NCBI GenBank assembly: GCA_001782045.1
Contig: MFNK01000008.1
Coordinates: 1 to 64,000 of the forward strand
DNA: 64,000 nucleotides
Reading direction: 5' to 3'
From: Candidatus Levybacteria bacterium RIFCSPHIGHO2_01_FULL_36_15b
GTDB lineage: Bacteria > Patescibacteria > Microgenomatia > Levybacterales > UBA12049
How positions within the stretch are numbered: the first letter of the stretch is position 1; each line of letters starts with the position of its first letter. The notes beneath the pieces are model-generated. The model worked only from the letters and a program-made list of their open reading frames with translations, had not been told where the DNA came from and did no database searches. Both the position numbers and the translations under genes were made by a program. Positions 1-8,227 of this stretch are shown here, piece after piece.

Positions 1-124
1 CATTGTTTGGGCTTCTCCTCTGGTAGTGCCAACATCTGGAACTAAGTAATTGGATTCTTGGATTTTTGTTTTTTTTGGTTTTTGGTTCTTCGAATTTTTT
101 TGCTAGAATTAATTCAATAGTCCA

Positions 125-1363
125 GTGAGAACAAGCCTATTTTTATTCTATCTGCTAATTAGTTTAATTCTTGCAGTTCGTTTGTTTTTCTTTTATTCAA
201 ATCAACCCCAATTCAATGATGGCCAAATTATAAATTTCACAACTACAATTTCATCTACGCCCAAAATTTATCAAAATTATCAAAGTTTGTATGTAAATCT
301 TTCCCCATTAACTGGAGTTTTAGTTAAACTATCACTGGATAGGGAGTTTAATTATGGAGATAAAATACAGGTTTCTGGCAAACTAAAAAGTAGACTGCTA
401 AATAGCGGTGATACTATTTTCACAATGGACCACCCTAAAGTTGAACTTAAAAATCATGAAATTAACCCTTTTTTAGCAGTCATTTATTCTATCCGCCAAA
501 ATATTATTAACTTTTTCCAACAAAAACTTGATATTGCTTCTGCAGGCTTACTGCTAGGAATAGTGTTTGGAATAAAGGACAGTCTGCCAAAAGAATTTCT
601 AACACAAATTCAGCAAACAGGAGTAATGCATGTAATTGCAGCGTCGGGCATGAATGTGACAATGGTGTCGGGTTTTTTATTTTATTTTTTTATTTTGTTT
701 TTCAAAAGACAGATTGCAATAGTTCTTGCAATTTTAGGGATTGTGTTTTATGTTGCCTTGGCAGGTTTTGAAGCGTCAATTATTAGAGCCGGTATTATGG
801 GGGTAATAGTATTTAGCGCTCAAATTATAGGAAAACAAAAATTCAGTTCGCATACTTTGTTTTTAACAGTTGCTTTAATGCTTTTTGCTTGGCCTGAGTT
901 TCTTACCAGTATAGGTTTTCAGCTAAGCGTTGCGGCGACAATGGGAATTATTTACATTCCATCTCTTTTTAAGCGATTTATAAATAAGTTTAACGAAGTT
1001 TTCATAATAACAATAGCAGCCCAAATTGCTACTTTACCCATTCTTATTTCTAATTTTGGAAACTACTCACTTTTTTCAATTATTACAAACGCTTTGGTTT
1101 TATGGACAATACCGATTTTAACGATTTTAGGCATGATTTCAGCAGTTTTTGTTTTTATATTTCCTCTTTTTGCGTTAGTTTTATTATATTTAGCCTTACC
1201 GTTTTTGCTTTTTTTCCAAAAAACCGTTGAGTTTTTTGCATCTGTTGGCGCAGTATTAATCATTCCTGAAATTTCGTGGCAATTTGTTATTTCTTATTAT
1301 TTAATTTTAATAAGCATAATGGTCTTTTTATATGAAAAAGTATCTAATTCTAGGAATTCTTAG
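125..1363 (+). CDS. comEC: ComEC/Rec2 competence channel, membrane domain only
   Basis: Membrane part of the ComEC DNA-uptake channel, which moves single-stranded DNA across the inner membrane in natural transformation. It has an N-terminal OB-like region (about residues 35-110) and then many hydrophobic segments. The competence-domain signature HVIAASGMNV is at residues 169-178. At 412 aa it lacks the C-terminal metallo-beta-lactamase domain of full-length ComEC; that domain is the next gene, which overlaps it by 32 bp. The start is GTG at 125; no alternative start fits better. dprA at 50259 is the other transformation gene in the window. Confidence 0.9.
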   Translation: MRTSLFLFYLLISLILAVRLFFFYSNQPQFNDGQIINFTTTISSTPKIYQNYQSLYVNLSPLTGVLVKLSLDREFNYGDKIQVSGKLKSRLLNSGDTIFTMDHPKVELKNHEINPFLAVIYSIRQNIINFFQQKLDIASAGLLLGIVFGIKDSLPKEFLTQIQQTGVMHVIAASGMNVTMVSGFLFYFFILFFKRQIAIVLAILGIVFYVALAGFEASIIRAGIMGVIVFSAQIIGKQKFSSHTLFLTVALMLFAWPEFLTSIGFQLSVAATMGIIYIPSLFKRFINKFNEVFIITIAAQIATLPILISNFGNYSLFSIITNALVLWTIPILTILGMISAVFVFIFPLFALVLLYLALPFLLFFQKTVEFFASVGAVLIIPEISWQFVISYYLILISIMVFLYEKVSNSRNS

Positions 1364-2192
1364 TCTTTTTATTTTAAGTTTTTTATTTATTTATCAAAGC
1401 TCTAGATTCCAAGACGGCAGGCTTCATATGGTTGCCTGCAACGTGGGGCAGGGCGATGCTATATTTATAAGAACCGAAGGTGGCTTGGACGTATTAATTG
1501 ACGGCGGGCCAGACGATAAGGTTTTAAATTGTCTTGCAAATCATATGCCTTTCTGGGACAAAACATTAGAAGTTGTAATTCTAACCCATCCTGATGCAGA
1601 TCATTTAAGGGGGCTTGTTTCTGTAGTTGAAAGATATAAAATAAACTATTTTGTTACAGTAGATATTCCTAAAACCACAGCTGTTTACAAGCTTTTTCAG
1701 AGTAAACTAAAAGAGAAAAATATAAGCGCTAAATATCTTTTTGCCGGAGATAAAATAAATTTTGGAAAAAGCTCCATGACTCTATTTTGGCCTCAAAAAC
1801 AATTCTTTTTAGAAAACTCTAAATACGCAGGTAAGGGAAGCTTGGGTTCAAATGATTTCGCAATTGTTGGAAAACTTAACTACGGCAAGTTTAGTGCGCT
1901 TTTAACAGCAGATGCGGGAGCAAATATTTTGGATAAATTTGCATGGAATATAGGGAAAACAGGTGCTTTAAAGGTTCCACATCATGGTTCAAAAACAGGA
2001 ATGAGCGATTTGTTCTTAACTTCCATAAAACCTGAAATTGCAATAATTTCGGTAGGTGAGCGAAATAATTATGGCCATCCCGCAGCATTGAGCCTTGAGC
2101 TTTTAAAAAAGTATAACATTAATATTTTAAGAACAGATTTAAACGGGGAAGTTGAAGTTGTTTCAGACGGGGTTAAATTTTGGCTTCACTAA
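1332..2192 (+). CDS. ComEC C-terminal metallo-beta-lactamase domain as a separate protein
   Basis: Metallo-beta-lactamase fold protein matching the C-terminal domain of ComEC. It shows a membrane anchor at residues 4-20, the entry motif N-V-G-Q-G-D-A (about 37-43), the metal-binding THPDADH (85-91) and a KVPHHGSK motif near residue 215. It starts inside the end of comEC in another frame, so the two are probably translationally coupled. Both halves keep their signature motifs, so this is a gene split rather than a decayed pseudogene. Likely role: nuclease or processing partner at the uptake pore (inference from the fused homologues). Confidence 0.85.
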   Translation: MKKYLILGILSLFILSFLFIYQSSRFQDGRLHMVACNVGQGDAIFIRTEGGLDVLIDGGPDDKVLNCLANHMPFWDKTLEVVILTHPDADHLRGLVSVVERYKINYFVTVDIPKTTAVYKLFQSKLKEKNISAKYLFAGDKINFGKSSMTLFWPQKQFFLENSKYAGKGSLGSNDFAIVGKLNYGKFSALLTADAGANILDKFAWNIGKTGALKVPHHGSKTGMSDLFLTSIKPEIAIISVGERNNYGHPAALSLELLKKYNINILRTDLNGEVEVVSDGVKFWLH

Positions 2193-2526
2193 TTGCTTCC
2201 CGAGCAGTTCTGTGGTGGCGGAATTTGAACCTGTCCGGGTATCTTAAGCCTTGAATTATGCCTCCAATTGCTAAGCCTTTAATAACAGTTAAATATTGAA
2301 ATCCTTCGTAGTTCATTAATGTTATACCTGTTATAACAGTTAAAACAAACCAATGGTGAATATGGTAAATCTTGCTTCGCGAGTGAATTCTAAGATTTGG
2401 AGAAAGTTCTATTCTCCACACTTGAACTCTAGGAAGCTTATGTTTCTTTTTTTCCGGATGAGTGAAATAAAGAAACAATATGTATCCCAGCCATATTGAA
2501 AATAAAAATGTAAATATTCCAGTCAT
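2173..2526 (-). CDS. Small membrane protein, unknown
   Basis: A 117-aa protein with hydrophobic segments at about residues 4-20, 58-72 and 78-92. It is rich in His and basic residues (H-I-H-H-W near 56, F-R-H-H-R near 103), as in small integral membrane proteins that bind metal or lipid. The 3' end overlaps the convergent ComEC-lactamase gene by 20 bp, and it is divergent from argS. I do not recognise the family. Confidence 0.6.
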   Translation of the reverse strand: MTGIFTFLFSIWLGYILFLYFTHPEKKKHKLPRVQVWRIELSPNLRIHSRSKIYHIHHWFVLTVITGITLMNYEGFQYLTVIKGLAIGGIIQGLRYPDRFKFRHHRTAREAISEAKI

Positions 2527-2653
2527 AAAACAATAAGCATTTCACCCGCCTGCGCAGGCAGAGCTTATAGTATATGTATGTATCTTACAATAAATACAAA
2601 GCCAAATCAAGTGCAGGGAAGTTGTTCATTTGAATGTGATAGAATGGGTTTAG

Positions 2654-4282
2654 ATGACAAAAAAATTATACTCAATTTTAACAACTTTAGCTTCGGAAAT
2701 GGGCGCAAAAGAGCCTAATTTTAAGGTTGAATTTCCAAAGGACAAATCACACGGCGATTTGAGCTCAAATATTGCCCTTGCTTTGTTTAAAAACTCAAAA
2801 TCACAGTATTCATCACCCTTAGCATTGGCAAAAGATTTAGTTGAAAAACTGGAAAAACAAAAGGAAATTTTAGAAGATTTTGAAAAAATAGAAGCAGTTG
2901 AGCCCGGTTTTGTTAATTTTTACTATTCCAATAAATACCTTTCAGCTCAAACGCAAAAGATAATAGAAGAAGATAAAGAATATGGCTCCATAGATATAGG
3001 AAAGGGAAAGTCGGCAAGCGTTGAATATGTTAGCGCAAACCCTACAGGGCCTTTGCATATTGGAAATGCCCGAGGCGGACCAATGGGTGACATTATTGCA
3101 AATGTGCTCTCTTATGCAGGCTACAAGGTCACACGGGAGTACTTACACAACGATATAGGCGGACAGGTAGAAAAACTCGGTGAAAGCATTTACTACGTTC
3201 TTAATTCTTCCGAAAAACCCAAAGATTACGAAATCCAATACAAAGGAGAGTACGTTTATGATTTGGCGAAAAAAGTTAACACAAAATTACACACTCAAAA
3301 ACTCTCCAAAGACGAATTTATAAAAGAAGCAGGAAAAATAGCAGTTGAAATAATGCTCGAGCAAATTTTACAAGACTGCAAGCTTATGGGAATAAATTTT
3401 GACAAAGTTACTAAAGAATCCGAACTTCAAAAAGATATTCCTAAGGTGCTAGACAAGCTCAAAAGTTCGCTTAAGACAAGCGAAGGGGCATTATGGTTTG
3501 CTCCTTCTGATGAGTATCTTAAAGATAGAGAAACAGTTGTTAGAAAATCAAACGGGAAATATACATATTTTGCATCTGATATCGTTTATCATAACCAGAA
3601 ATTGATGCAGAGTGATGTTGTTATAGATATTTTAGGGGCGAACCACAGCGGACACGTGCCAAAACTTTTCGCAATTGCCAAGGCATTAGGACACGATCCT
3701 GAAAACTTAAAAGTTATTCTTTATCAAAATGTCAGACTTAAAAAGGGGCAGGAAACTTTTAAAATGGCCAAAAGATTGGGAAATATTGTAACAGCAAGGG
3801 AAGTTTTACAGGAAGTAGGCAAAGACGCTTTTAGATTTTTCCTGTCGATGCAAAATAATCAGAGCCATATAGATTTTGATATAGAGCTTGCTAAGAAAAA
3901 GGCAAACGAAAATCCTGTTTTCTACGTCCAATACGCGTATACGCGAATATGTTCCATATTCGCTAAAATAAAAGATAACAAATCAAATCTCAAATCTGCT
4001 AACTTAGAACTTCTCAAAGAAAAAGAAGAGTTAGATTTAATGAGAACGCTTTTGCAATTCCCAAGTCTCATTGAACAGGTGAGCCATAATTTTGCAGTAA
4101 ATTTAATTACAAACTATTCTCTAGAGCTTGCAACTGCGTTCCACCGTTTTTATGAAAAACATCAAGTGCTTTCAGTTCAAAGTGAATTAAAAAATGCCCG
4201 CTTAGCACTATTAAAGGCAACCCAAATTACATTAAAAAATACATTAGATTTGCTAGGGATATCAGCCCCGGAAAAAATGTAA
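2654..4282 (+). CDS. argS: Arginyl-tRNA synthetase
   Basis: Class I aminoacyl-tRNA synthetase that charges tRNA-Arg. The N-terminal Arg-tRNA synthetase domain has its K-S-H-G-D-L-S-S-N region at about 31-39. The HIGH-type motif is HIGN within SANPTGPLHIGNARG (127-141), and the KMSKS loop appears as KMAKR near residue 373. The C-terminal DALR anticodon-binding domain fills the last 110 residues. Length 542 aa is normal. ATG at 2654 gives the correct N-terminal domain. A tRNA-Arg(CCT), one of its substrates, lies at 14363-14434. Confidence 0.96.
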   Translation: MTKKLYSILTTLASEMGAKEPNFKVEFPKDKSHGDLSSNIALALFKNSKSQYSSPLALAKDLVEKLEKQKEILEDFEKIEAVEPGFVNFYYSNKYLSAQTQKIIEEDKEYGSIDIGKGKSASVEYVSANPTGPLHIGNARGGPMGDIIANVLSYAGYKVTREYLHNDIGGQVEKLGESIYYVLNSSEKPKDYEIQYKGEYVYDLAKKVNTKLHTQKLSKDEFIKEAGKIAVEIMLEQILQDCKLMGINFDKVTKESELQKDIPKVLDKLKSSLKTSEGALWFAPSDEYLKDRETVVRKSNGKYTYFASDIVYHNQKLMQSDVVIDILGANHSGHVPKLFAIAKALGHDPENLKVILYQNVRLKKGQETFKMAKRLGNIVTAREVLQEVGKDAFRFFLSMQNNQSHIDFDIELAKKKANENPVFYVQYAYTRICSIFAKIKDNKSNLKSANLELLKEKEELDLMRTLLQFPSLIEQVSHNFAVNLITNYSLELATAFHRFYEKHQVLSVQSELKNARLALLKATQITLKNTLDLLGISAPEKM

Positions 4283-4309
4283 TTTAGCTCCAAACGAACC
4301 TAATTGAAC

Positions 4310-4338
4310 TTGATTTTTGTCTTATAGTGTGTTATATT
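4310..4338 (+). promoter_or_regulatory. Promoter of the tagged-protein operon
   Basis: TTGATT (4310-4315), 17-bp spacer, TATATT (4333-4338). Only six bases separate the -10 from ATG 4345, so the transcript should begin at or next to the start codon. This supports ATG 4345 over the upstream in-frame GTG at 4327, which lies between the two boxes. Confidence 0.7.
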
Positions 4339-4344
4339 CCACGC

Positions 4345-4896
4345 ATGGAAAAAGAACCAAGATTTTTTATCAATATTCCTGAAAGTGAAAGGGAATATAC
4401 AATGCCAAAAATTAAAGAATACCCAAGAGACGGAGAAGAAACAGTAGTTTTTGAGGGGATTGGTGGACCTGTATTTGAAAAGAATCAAACGGAGAGAAAA
4501 GTGATTCGAAAACCAAAAGATTTTGTCACAAATACACCTAAAAATTCACCAAGAACAATTCTGGCTGAAATACTAAAAAAAAGAGGTATTGACGTTCGGA
4601 TTTCAAACGAGACAACAGATATTTATGGGAGTCCTCTACCTGATTTTGTAGCAATTTTTGCAGAAGATGACGCGAGGCAAATATTCAACGAAATTTTTGA
4701 TTCTGCCCAGTTTCGAGAGGATAGAGTGTATATTGACTTTGAGGATACAGACGATGAGCTTAGGCAGAAAATTATTCATGGAATTGAGGCAATTGTTGAT
4801 AAAAAGCTTGGCCCGGTTGTTCAAGAGCCTCAAAAACCCTATATAACCGCGCGTGAAGTCGCGGATTTAGATCCGTATAGAGTAAGGAGTAAATAG
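4345..4896 (+). CDS. Tagged array protein 1, C-terminal VADLDPY
   Basis: A 183-aa soluble protein of unknown function, first gene of a five-gene array. The N-terminal stretch contains E-T-V-V-F-E-G-I-G-G-P-V, which recurs in array protein 4. The middle carries the array module: an N-S-P-R-T-I-L-A-E-I-L helix followed by a short alpha/beta stretch. The last 12 residues are the tag VADLDPYRVRSK (172-183). There is no signal peptide or membrane segment. Its module is shorter than that of its paralogues, lacking much of the middle. The start is ATG 4345, set by the promoter position. Function unknown. Confidence 0.8.
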   Translation: MEKEPRFFINIPESEREYTMPKIKEYPRDGEETVVFEGIGGPVFEKNQTERKVIRKPKDFVTNTPKNSPRTILAEILKKRGIDVRISNETTDIYGSPLPDFVAIFAEDDARQIFNEIFDSAQFREDRVYIDFEDTDDELRQKIIHGIEAIVDKKLGPVVQEPQKPYITAREVADLDPYRVRSK

Positions 4897-4897
4897 T

Positions 4898-5560
4898 ATG
4901 TCAATAGAAAAAATACAAGTTCAAATAAAGAGCTCAGAAATGAACGGGGAGCAGCGGTTAAAAACCCAAGGCACACCGGAAGATTTTATAACAAATTGCC
5001 CCGAAAATTCGGTAAGAGTTATACTGGCACAGATTTTAATAGATAAAGGCTTAGAAGAACTAAGAATTGATCAGCCTTTAGGATCTGCTGGGAAGGGTGC
5101 AAAAGGAATATTCGGAACCAAAAGGGCCCGCGAAATTATGGAAAGGATAGTCCATACTCCGGAGTTTCATGTAATTTTTATAGCTCATGATATTTCGGAT
5201 ATTCCCTTAGCACCCAAAGACTTTGCAAATTTAAAACTAGAAAAATTTAAAAGTACAAAGCTTATAGAAGAATTTCAGATTCTTCAATTGAAGAAACATG
5301 TTGAAAAACTTGAAGATCTCTTTCCCTATTCTTCCGACAATGCACAAATGAACAGATTTACTAGAGAAGAAGAGAAAAAATTGAATGAATTTATTGCTTC
5401 TGGGGTTCATATTCTCACCGATGAGGAAATAAAGGCAATAATAGAAGTTATTGTTGATGCAAATGCGAGACCGGAAGATCTAATAGACGAAAGGATAAGG
5501 CACAGAACTCTTTCGGCAAACGAAGTTGCGGACTTAGATCCGTATGGAGTAAGAAAATGA
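4898..5560 (+). CDS. Tagged array protein 2, C-terminal VADLDPY
   Basis: A 220-aa unknown protein starting 1 bp after the previous stop. The array module begins at T-P-E-D-F-I-T-N (26-33), runs through D-K-G-L-E-E-L-R-I-D and a Gly/Lys-rich turn, and ends with a T-D-E-E-I-K-A-I-I-E-V-I-V-D helix. The protein ends in VADLDPYGVRK (210-220). AAGGAG, formed by the last codons of the previous tag, sits 8 nt before the ATG and could serve as its ribosome binding site. Bases 5059-5148 are identical to 5685-5774 in the next gene. Confidence 0.8.
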   Translation: MSIEKIQVQIKSSEMNGEQRLKTQGTPEDFITNCPENSVRVILAQILIDKGLEELRIDQPLGSAGKGAKGIFGTKRAREIMERIVHTPEFHVIFIAHDISDIPLAPKDFANLKLEKFKSTKLIEEFQILQLKKHVEKLEDLFPYSSDNAQMNRFTREEEKKLNEFIASGVHILTDEEIKAIIEVIVDANARPEDLIDERIRHRTLSANEVADLDPYGVRK

Positions 5561-6225
5561 GCAACAAAGAACAAGAGCTAAAAGAATTTAATTATGGCAC
5601 GCCGGAAGATTTTCTTACAAATACTGGCGAAAACTCTACAGAAGTTATGTTGGCTGAAGTTTTGATAGACAAGGGCTTAAAAGGACTAAGAATTGATCAG
5701 CCTTTAGGATCTGCTGGGAAGGGTGCAAAAGGAATATTCGGAACCAAAAGGGCCCGCGAAATTATGGAAAGGATCGATGATACTCCGGAGTTTGATGTAA
5801 TTTTTAAAGCTTGTGATGTGCCGGATATAAGATTAAATGCTTCAGATTTTGCGGATCTGACTTTGCAAGAATTCAAAGGTACAAAACTTCAAGAGGAACT
5901 CATTACTCTTCAACTGAAGAAAGAGATAGAAAATCTTAAAAGAATTTTCCTTGATTTTTCAGGTTATCCAGATATGAAAAAAAGCGTTGAAAAAAAGGAG
6001 CAGAATTTAACATTCTTTATAGATTCAGGAGTACATATTCCCACAGATGAAGAAATAAAAAAACTAATAGAAGCTATAGTAGACGCAAATACGACGCCTG
6101 AAGATTTTAAGGAAGAATCTCAAAAGGCAAAAGAAACTCTTAAACCTGTGGATTTAAAAGTTCAAAATAGGACCCTAAGAGCAAACGAAGTAGCGGATTT
6201 AGATCCGTATGGGGTTAGAAAATGA
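5557..6225 (+). CDS. Tagged array protein 3, C-terminal VADLDPY
   Basis: A 222-aa close paralogue of array protein 2, overlapping it by 4 bp (ATGA). The module order is the same: T-P-E-D-F-L-T-N at 18-25, the D-K-G-L-K-G-L-R-I-D strand, the shared Gly/Lys-rich turn, then T-D-E-E-I-K-K-L-I-E-A-I-V-D. It ends in VADLDPYGVRK (212-222). The bases encoding Y-G-V-R-K of the upstream gene supply GGAG about 7 nt before this start, so the tag codons double as a ribosome binding site. Function unknown. Confidence 0.8.
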   Translation: MSNKEQELKEFNYGTPEDFLTNTGENSTEVMLAEVLIDKGLKGLRIDQPLGSAGKGAKGIFGTKRAREIMERIDDTPEFDVIFKACDVPDIRLNASDFADLTLQEFKGTKLQEELITLQLKKEIENLKRIFLDFSGYPDMKKSVEKKEQNLTFFIDSGVHIPTDEEIKKLIEAIVDANTTPEDFKEESQKAKETLKPVDLKVQNRTLRANEVADLDPYGVRK

Positions 6226-6974
6226 CAGAAAGAATAATAAACTACCAAAAAGAACAAAAGACGGAAGTTGTAATGGAGGGGATTATGGGTCCAGTTTCTA
6301 TTCCTGTGGAAAAAACTCAAACTCCAGAAATTCCATCTCAAACTGCATCAAAAGATACATTAAGAGCTCACGAAGTAGCAGAGTTAGACCCGTATGGTGT
6401 GCGTTCAAAACCTTCTAAGCCGATTAAAGTTGAGCACTCTCCAATTCCAGAATTAGAAGTAATTGACGGAAGACACTTACATGGAAGCTCTAGGCTTATA
6501 GTTGCAGAAGTTTTAAAAGAAAAGGGCTACGGAGGCATTATAATAACGCAAGTCCCAGGAGAAGAATTTAAACAAATTAGAATAAAAAAAGAAAGAGCGC
6601 AACAGAAATTTGAAGAATTATGTGAATTACCTGACTTAAAGCTTTTGGAAGAAATTACAGATCCAAAACCTTTTTCCCAACCACCTGATTTAAGCAAAAG
6701 AGGAGAGTTCTACGAATTTGACAACATAGTCAATCAAAGAAGACTCAAGGCGCTTTACTATCAAGCAAAAATAAAACACTTAAAAGAGGCTTCAAAGCAT
6801 TTTAAAATACCGCTGGAAGACGGAAAAGTTGTAATATATGAAGCGTTAATTGATGAAAATTTGAGATCATATCCCGGCACTAGTTTTGAAGCCCTGGTCA
6901 ATAAAAGGGAAAAAATTCCCTCTAGGGCAGAAGTAAAACATTGGGTAAAACAGATCGTAATGCAAAACTTATGA
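6222..6974 (+). CDS. Tagged array protein 4, internal VAELDPY
   Basis: A 250-aa protein overlapping the previous gene by 4 bp. Residues 14-25 (T-E-V-V-M-E-G-I-M-G-P-V) match the N-terminus of array protein 1. The tag variant VAELDPYGVRSKP is at 52-64, and the array module follows instead of preceding it (S-S-R-L-I-V-A-E-V-L-K-E-K-G at about 82-95, closing with a basic S-R-A-E-V-K-H-W-V-K-Q-I-V helix). So tag and module are in the opposite order to array proteins 1-3. Asp is replaced by Glu at the third tag position. Function unknown. Confidence 0.8.
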   Translation: MTERIINYQKEQKTEVVMEGIMGPVSIPVEKTQTPEIPSQTASKDTLRAHEVAELDPYGVRSKPSKPIKVEHSPIPELEVIDGRHLHGSSRLIVAEVLKEKGYGGIIITQVPGEEFKQIRIKKERAQQKFEELCELPDLKLLEEITDPKPFSQPPDLSKRGEFYEFDNIVNQRRLKALYYQAKIKHLKEASKHFKIPLEDGKVVIYEALIDENLRSYPGTSFEALVNKREKIPSRAEVKHWVKQIVMQNL

Positions 6975-8218
6975 CAGAAAGCTCATCAGGGTTTGGCAGT
7001 AATATGCCGGAAAAGTTAAGAAGTCCAGAATTTGAAGATAGATTCCTTTGGGGAGCAGAGCCAGATAATTCTGTTGATTTAACTCTTGCAAATATCTTAA
7101 AAGAGAGGGGTATTAAGGGCATAGCTTTTGAAAGAAAAACAAGGGAAAACGATGGAGGGGAATATACAAATATATATGTAACCACTGATAAAGCAAGAAT
7201 GACCATGAATAAAATAACTGAAATGCCGGAAATTGGTGCTTTAAGTGACGCAACTTACCCAGGGTTTAGTTTAGACGAGCCTGATTTTGATAAAGTTACC
7301 ATTGAAGAATTTAAGAATGTAGATTTGCAAAACAGGTTAAAAGCACTTTTTTGTAAAAATACAATTGCAGATTTTGAAACGTGGCCAGATGATGGCTTAG
7401 AGGTTTGGGAAGACAACAGCAATGCAATGAATGTCAACCACTATACAGAGGAAATGGAAGAGTATTTAAGATTTAGTACGCCGAGTACTGTTCCGGACGA
7501 CGACGAAATAAAAGCATTAATTGAACTAATTGTTGATTCACAAGGAATACCAAGAAGAGAAAAAGAAGCTACAGAAGAAGTAATAGTTGTTGATTCAAAA
7601 TCCACACTTAGCGCAAACGAGGTAGCTGATTTAGATCCGTATAATGTGCGCGGTAAGCCCATTCAAAACTCTCCAAAACAGCTTTTGGAAGAAAAAGAAA
7701 CTTTAGGGGAATTGGAAATTTGGGGATCACATATTCCGGAATCCTCCAATTTAATTCTTGCAGAGCTTTTGCAGGAAGCGGGGTTCCAGGATATCGGGAT
7801 AAAGGATGCAAAAGACGGGAAAAAGGACATTTATTGTAGTGATAATTATACTCGAAGAATAATAAATAGCACTTTTAATTTCTCGGATTTCCAAATACTT
7901 TCTCAAATTACAGGTGGTTATCCCAATGAATTGCCGGATTTTAGCAAAGCAGAATTCTCGGAATTTAAAAATGAAATCACACAGAGAAGGCTAAAAGGTC
8001 TACGTTATGACATCCTAATCAAGGAATATATAAGGTCCTGTCAAAGAAAAGGCATACCTATTAACGCTAATGCACAAGGATATATGGAAGCCAGTAAATC
8101 TGACGCTTTAATATATGAAATTACTCCTTACGGGACTGCTCCGCAAACTCTTCACTTAGAGATTCCCGACAGGAAAGAATTAAAAAACTGGATAAGAGAA
8201 ATAATAAGTACTTTATAA
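6971..8218 (+). CDS. Tagged array protein 5, two modules joined by VADLDPY
   Basis: A 415-aa protein starting at ATG 6971 in a 4-bp overlap with the previous stop; a TTG 30 bp upstream is in frame but less likely. Module 1 fills about residues 20-200. Then comes the tag VADLDPYNVRGKP (218-230), then module 2 (about 245-415). Module 1 plus tag resembles array proteins 2 and 3, and tag plus module 2 resembles array protein 4, so the gene looks like an end-to-end fusion at the tag. Both modules share N-S-x-x-L-x-L-A-x-x-L near their starts and E-F-K/N...R-L-K-A/G-L in the middle. Confidence 0.8.
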   Translation: MTESSSGFGSNMPEKLRSPEFEDRFLWGAEPDNSVDLTLANILKERGIKGIAFERKTRENDGGEYTNIYVTTDKARMTMNKITEMPEIGALSDATYPGFSLDEPDFDKVTIEEFKNVDLQNRLKALFCKNTIADFETWPDDGLEVWEDNSNAMNVNHYTEEMEEYLRFSTPSTVPDDDEIKALIELIVDSQGIPRREKEATEEVIVVDSKSTLSANEVADLDPYNVRGKPIQNSPKQLLEEKETLGELEIWGSHIPESSNLILAELLQEAGFQDIGIKDAKDGKKDIYCSDNYTRRIINSTFNFSDFQILSQITGGYPNELPDFSKAEFSEFKNEITQRRLKGLRYDILIKEYIRSCQRKGIPINANAQGYMEASKSDALIYEITPYGTAPQTLHLEIPDRKELKNWIREIISTL

Positions 8219-8227
8219 ACATTAATT

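Noticed and set aside
1..124. A minus-strand open frame at the left edge reading L-V-P-D-V-G-T-T-R-G-E-A
   Set aside because: A stop lies just upstream and no acceptable start codon is found before the window edge, so I cannot support a gene.
125..2192. comEC as a frameshifted pseudogene
   Set aside because: Both parts keep full signature motifs and the second has its own start and membrane anchor, so a natural split is more likely than decay.
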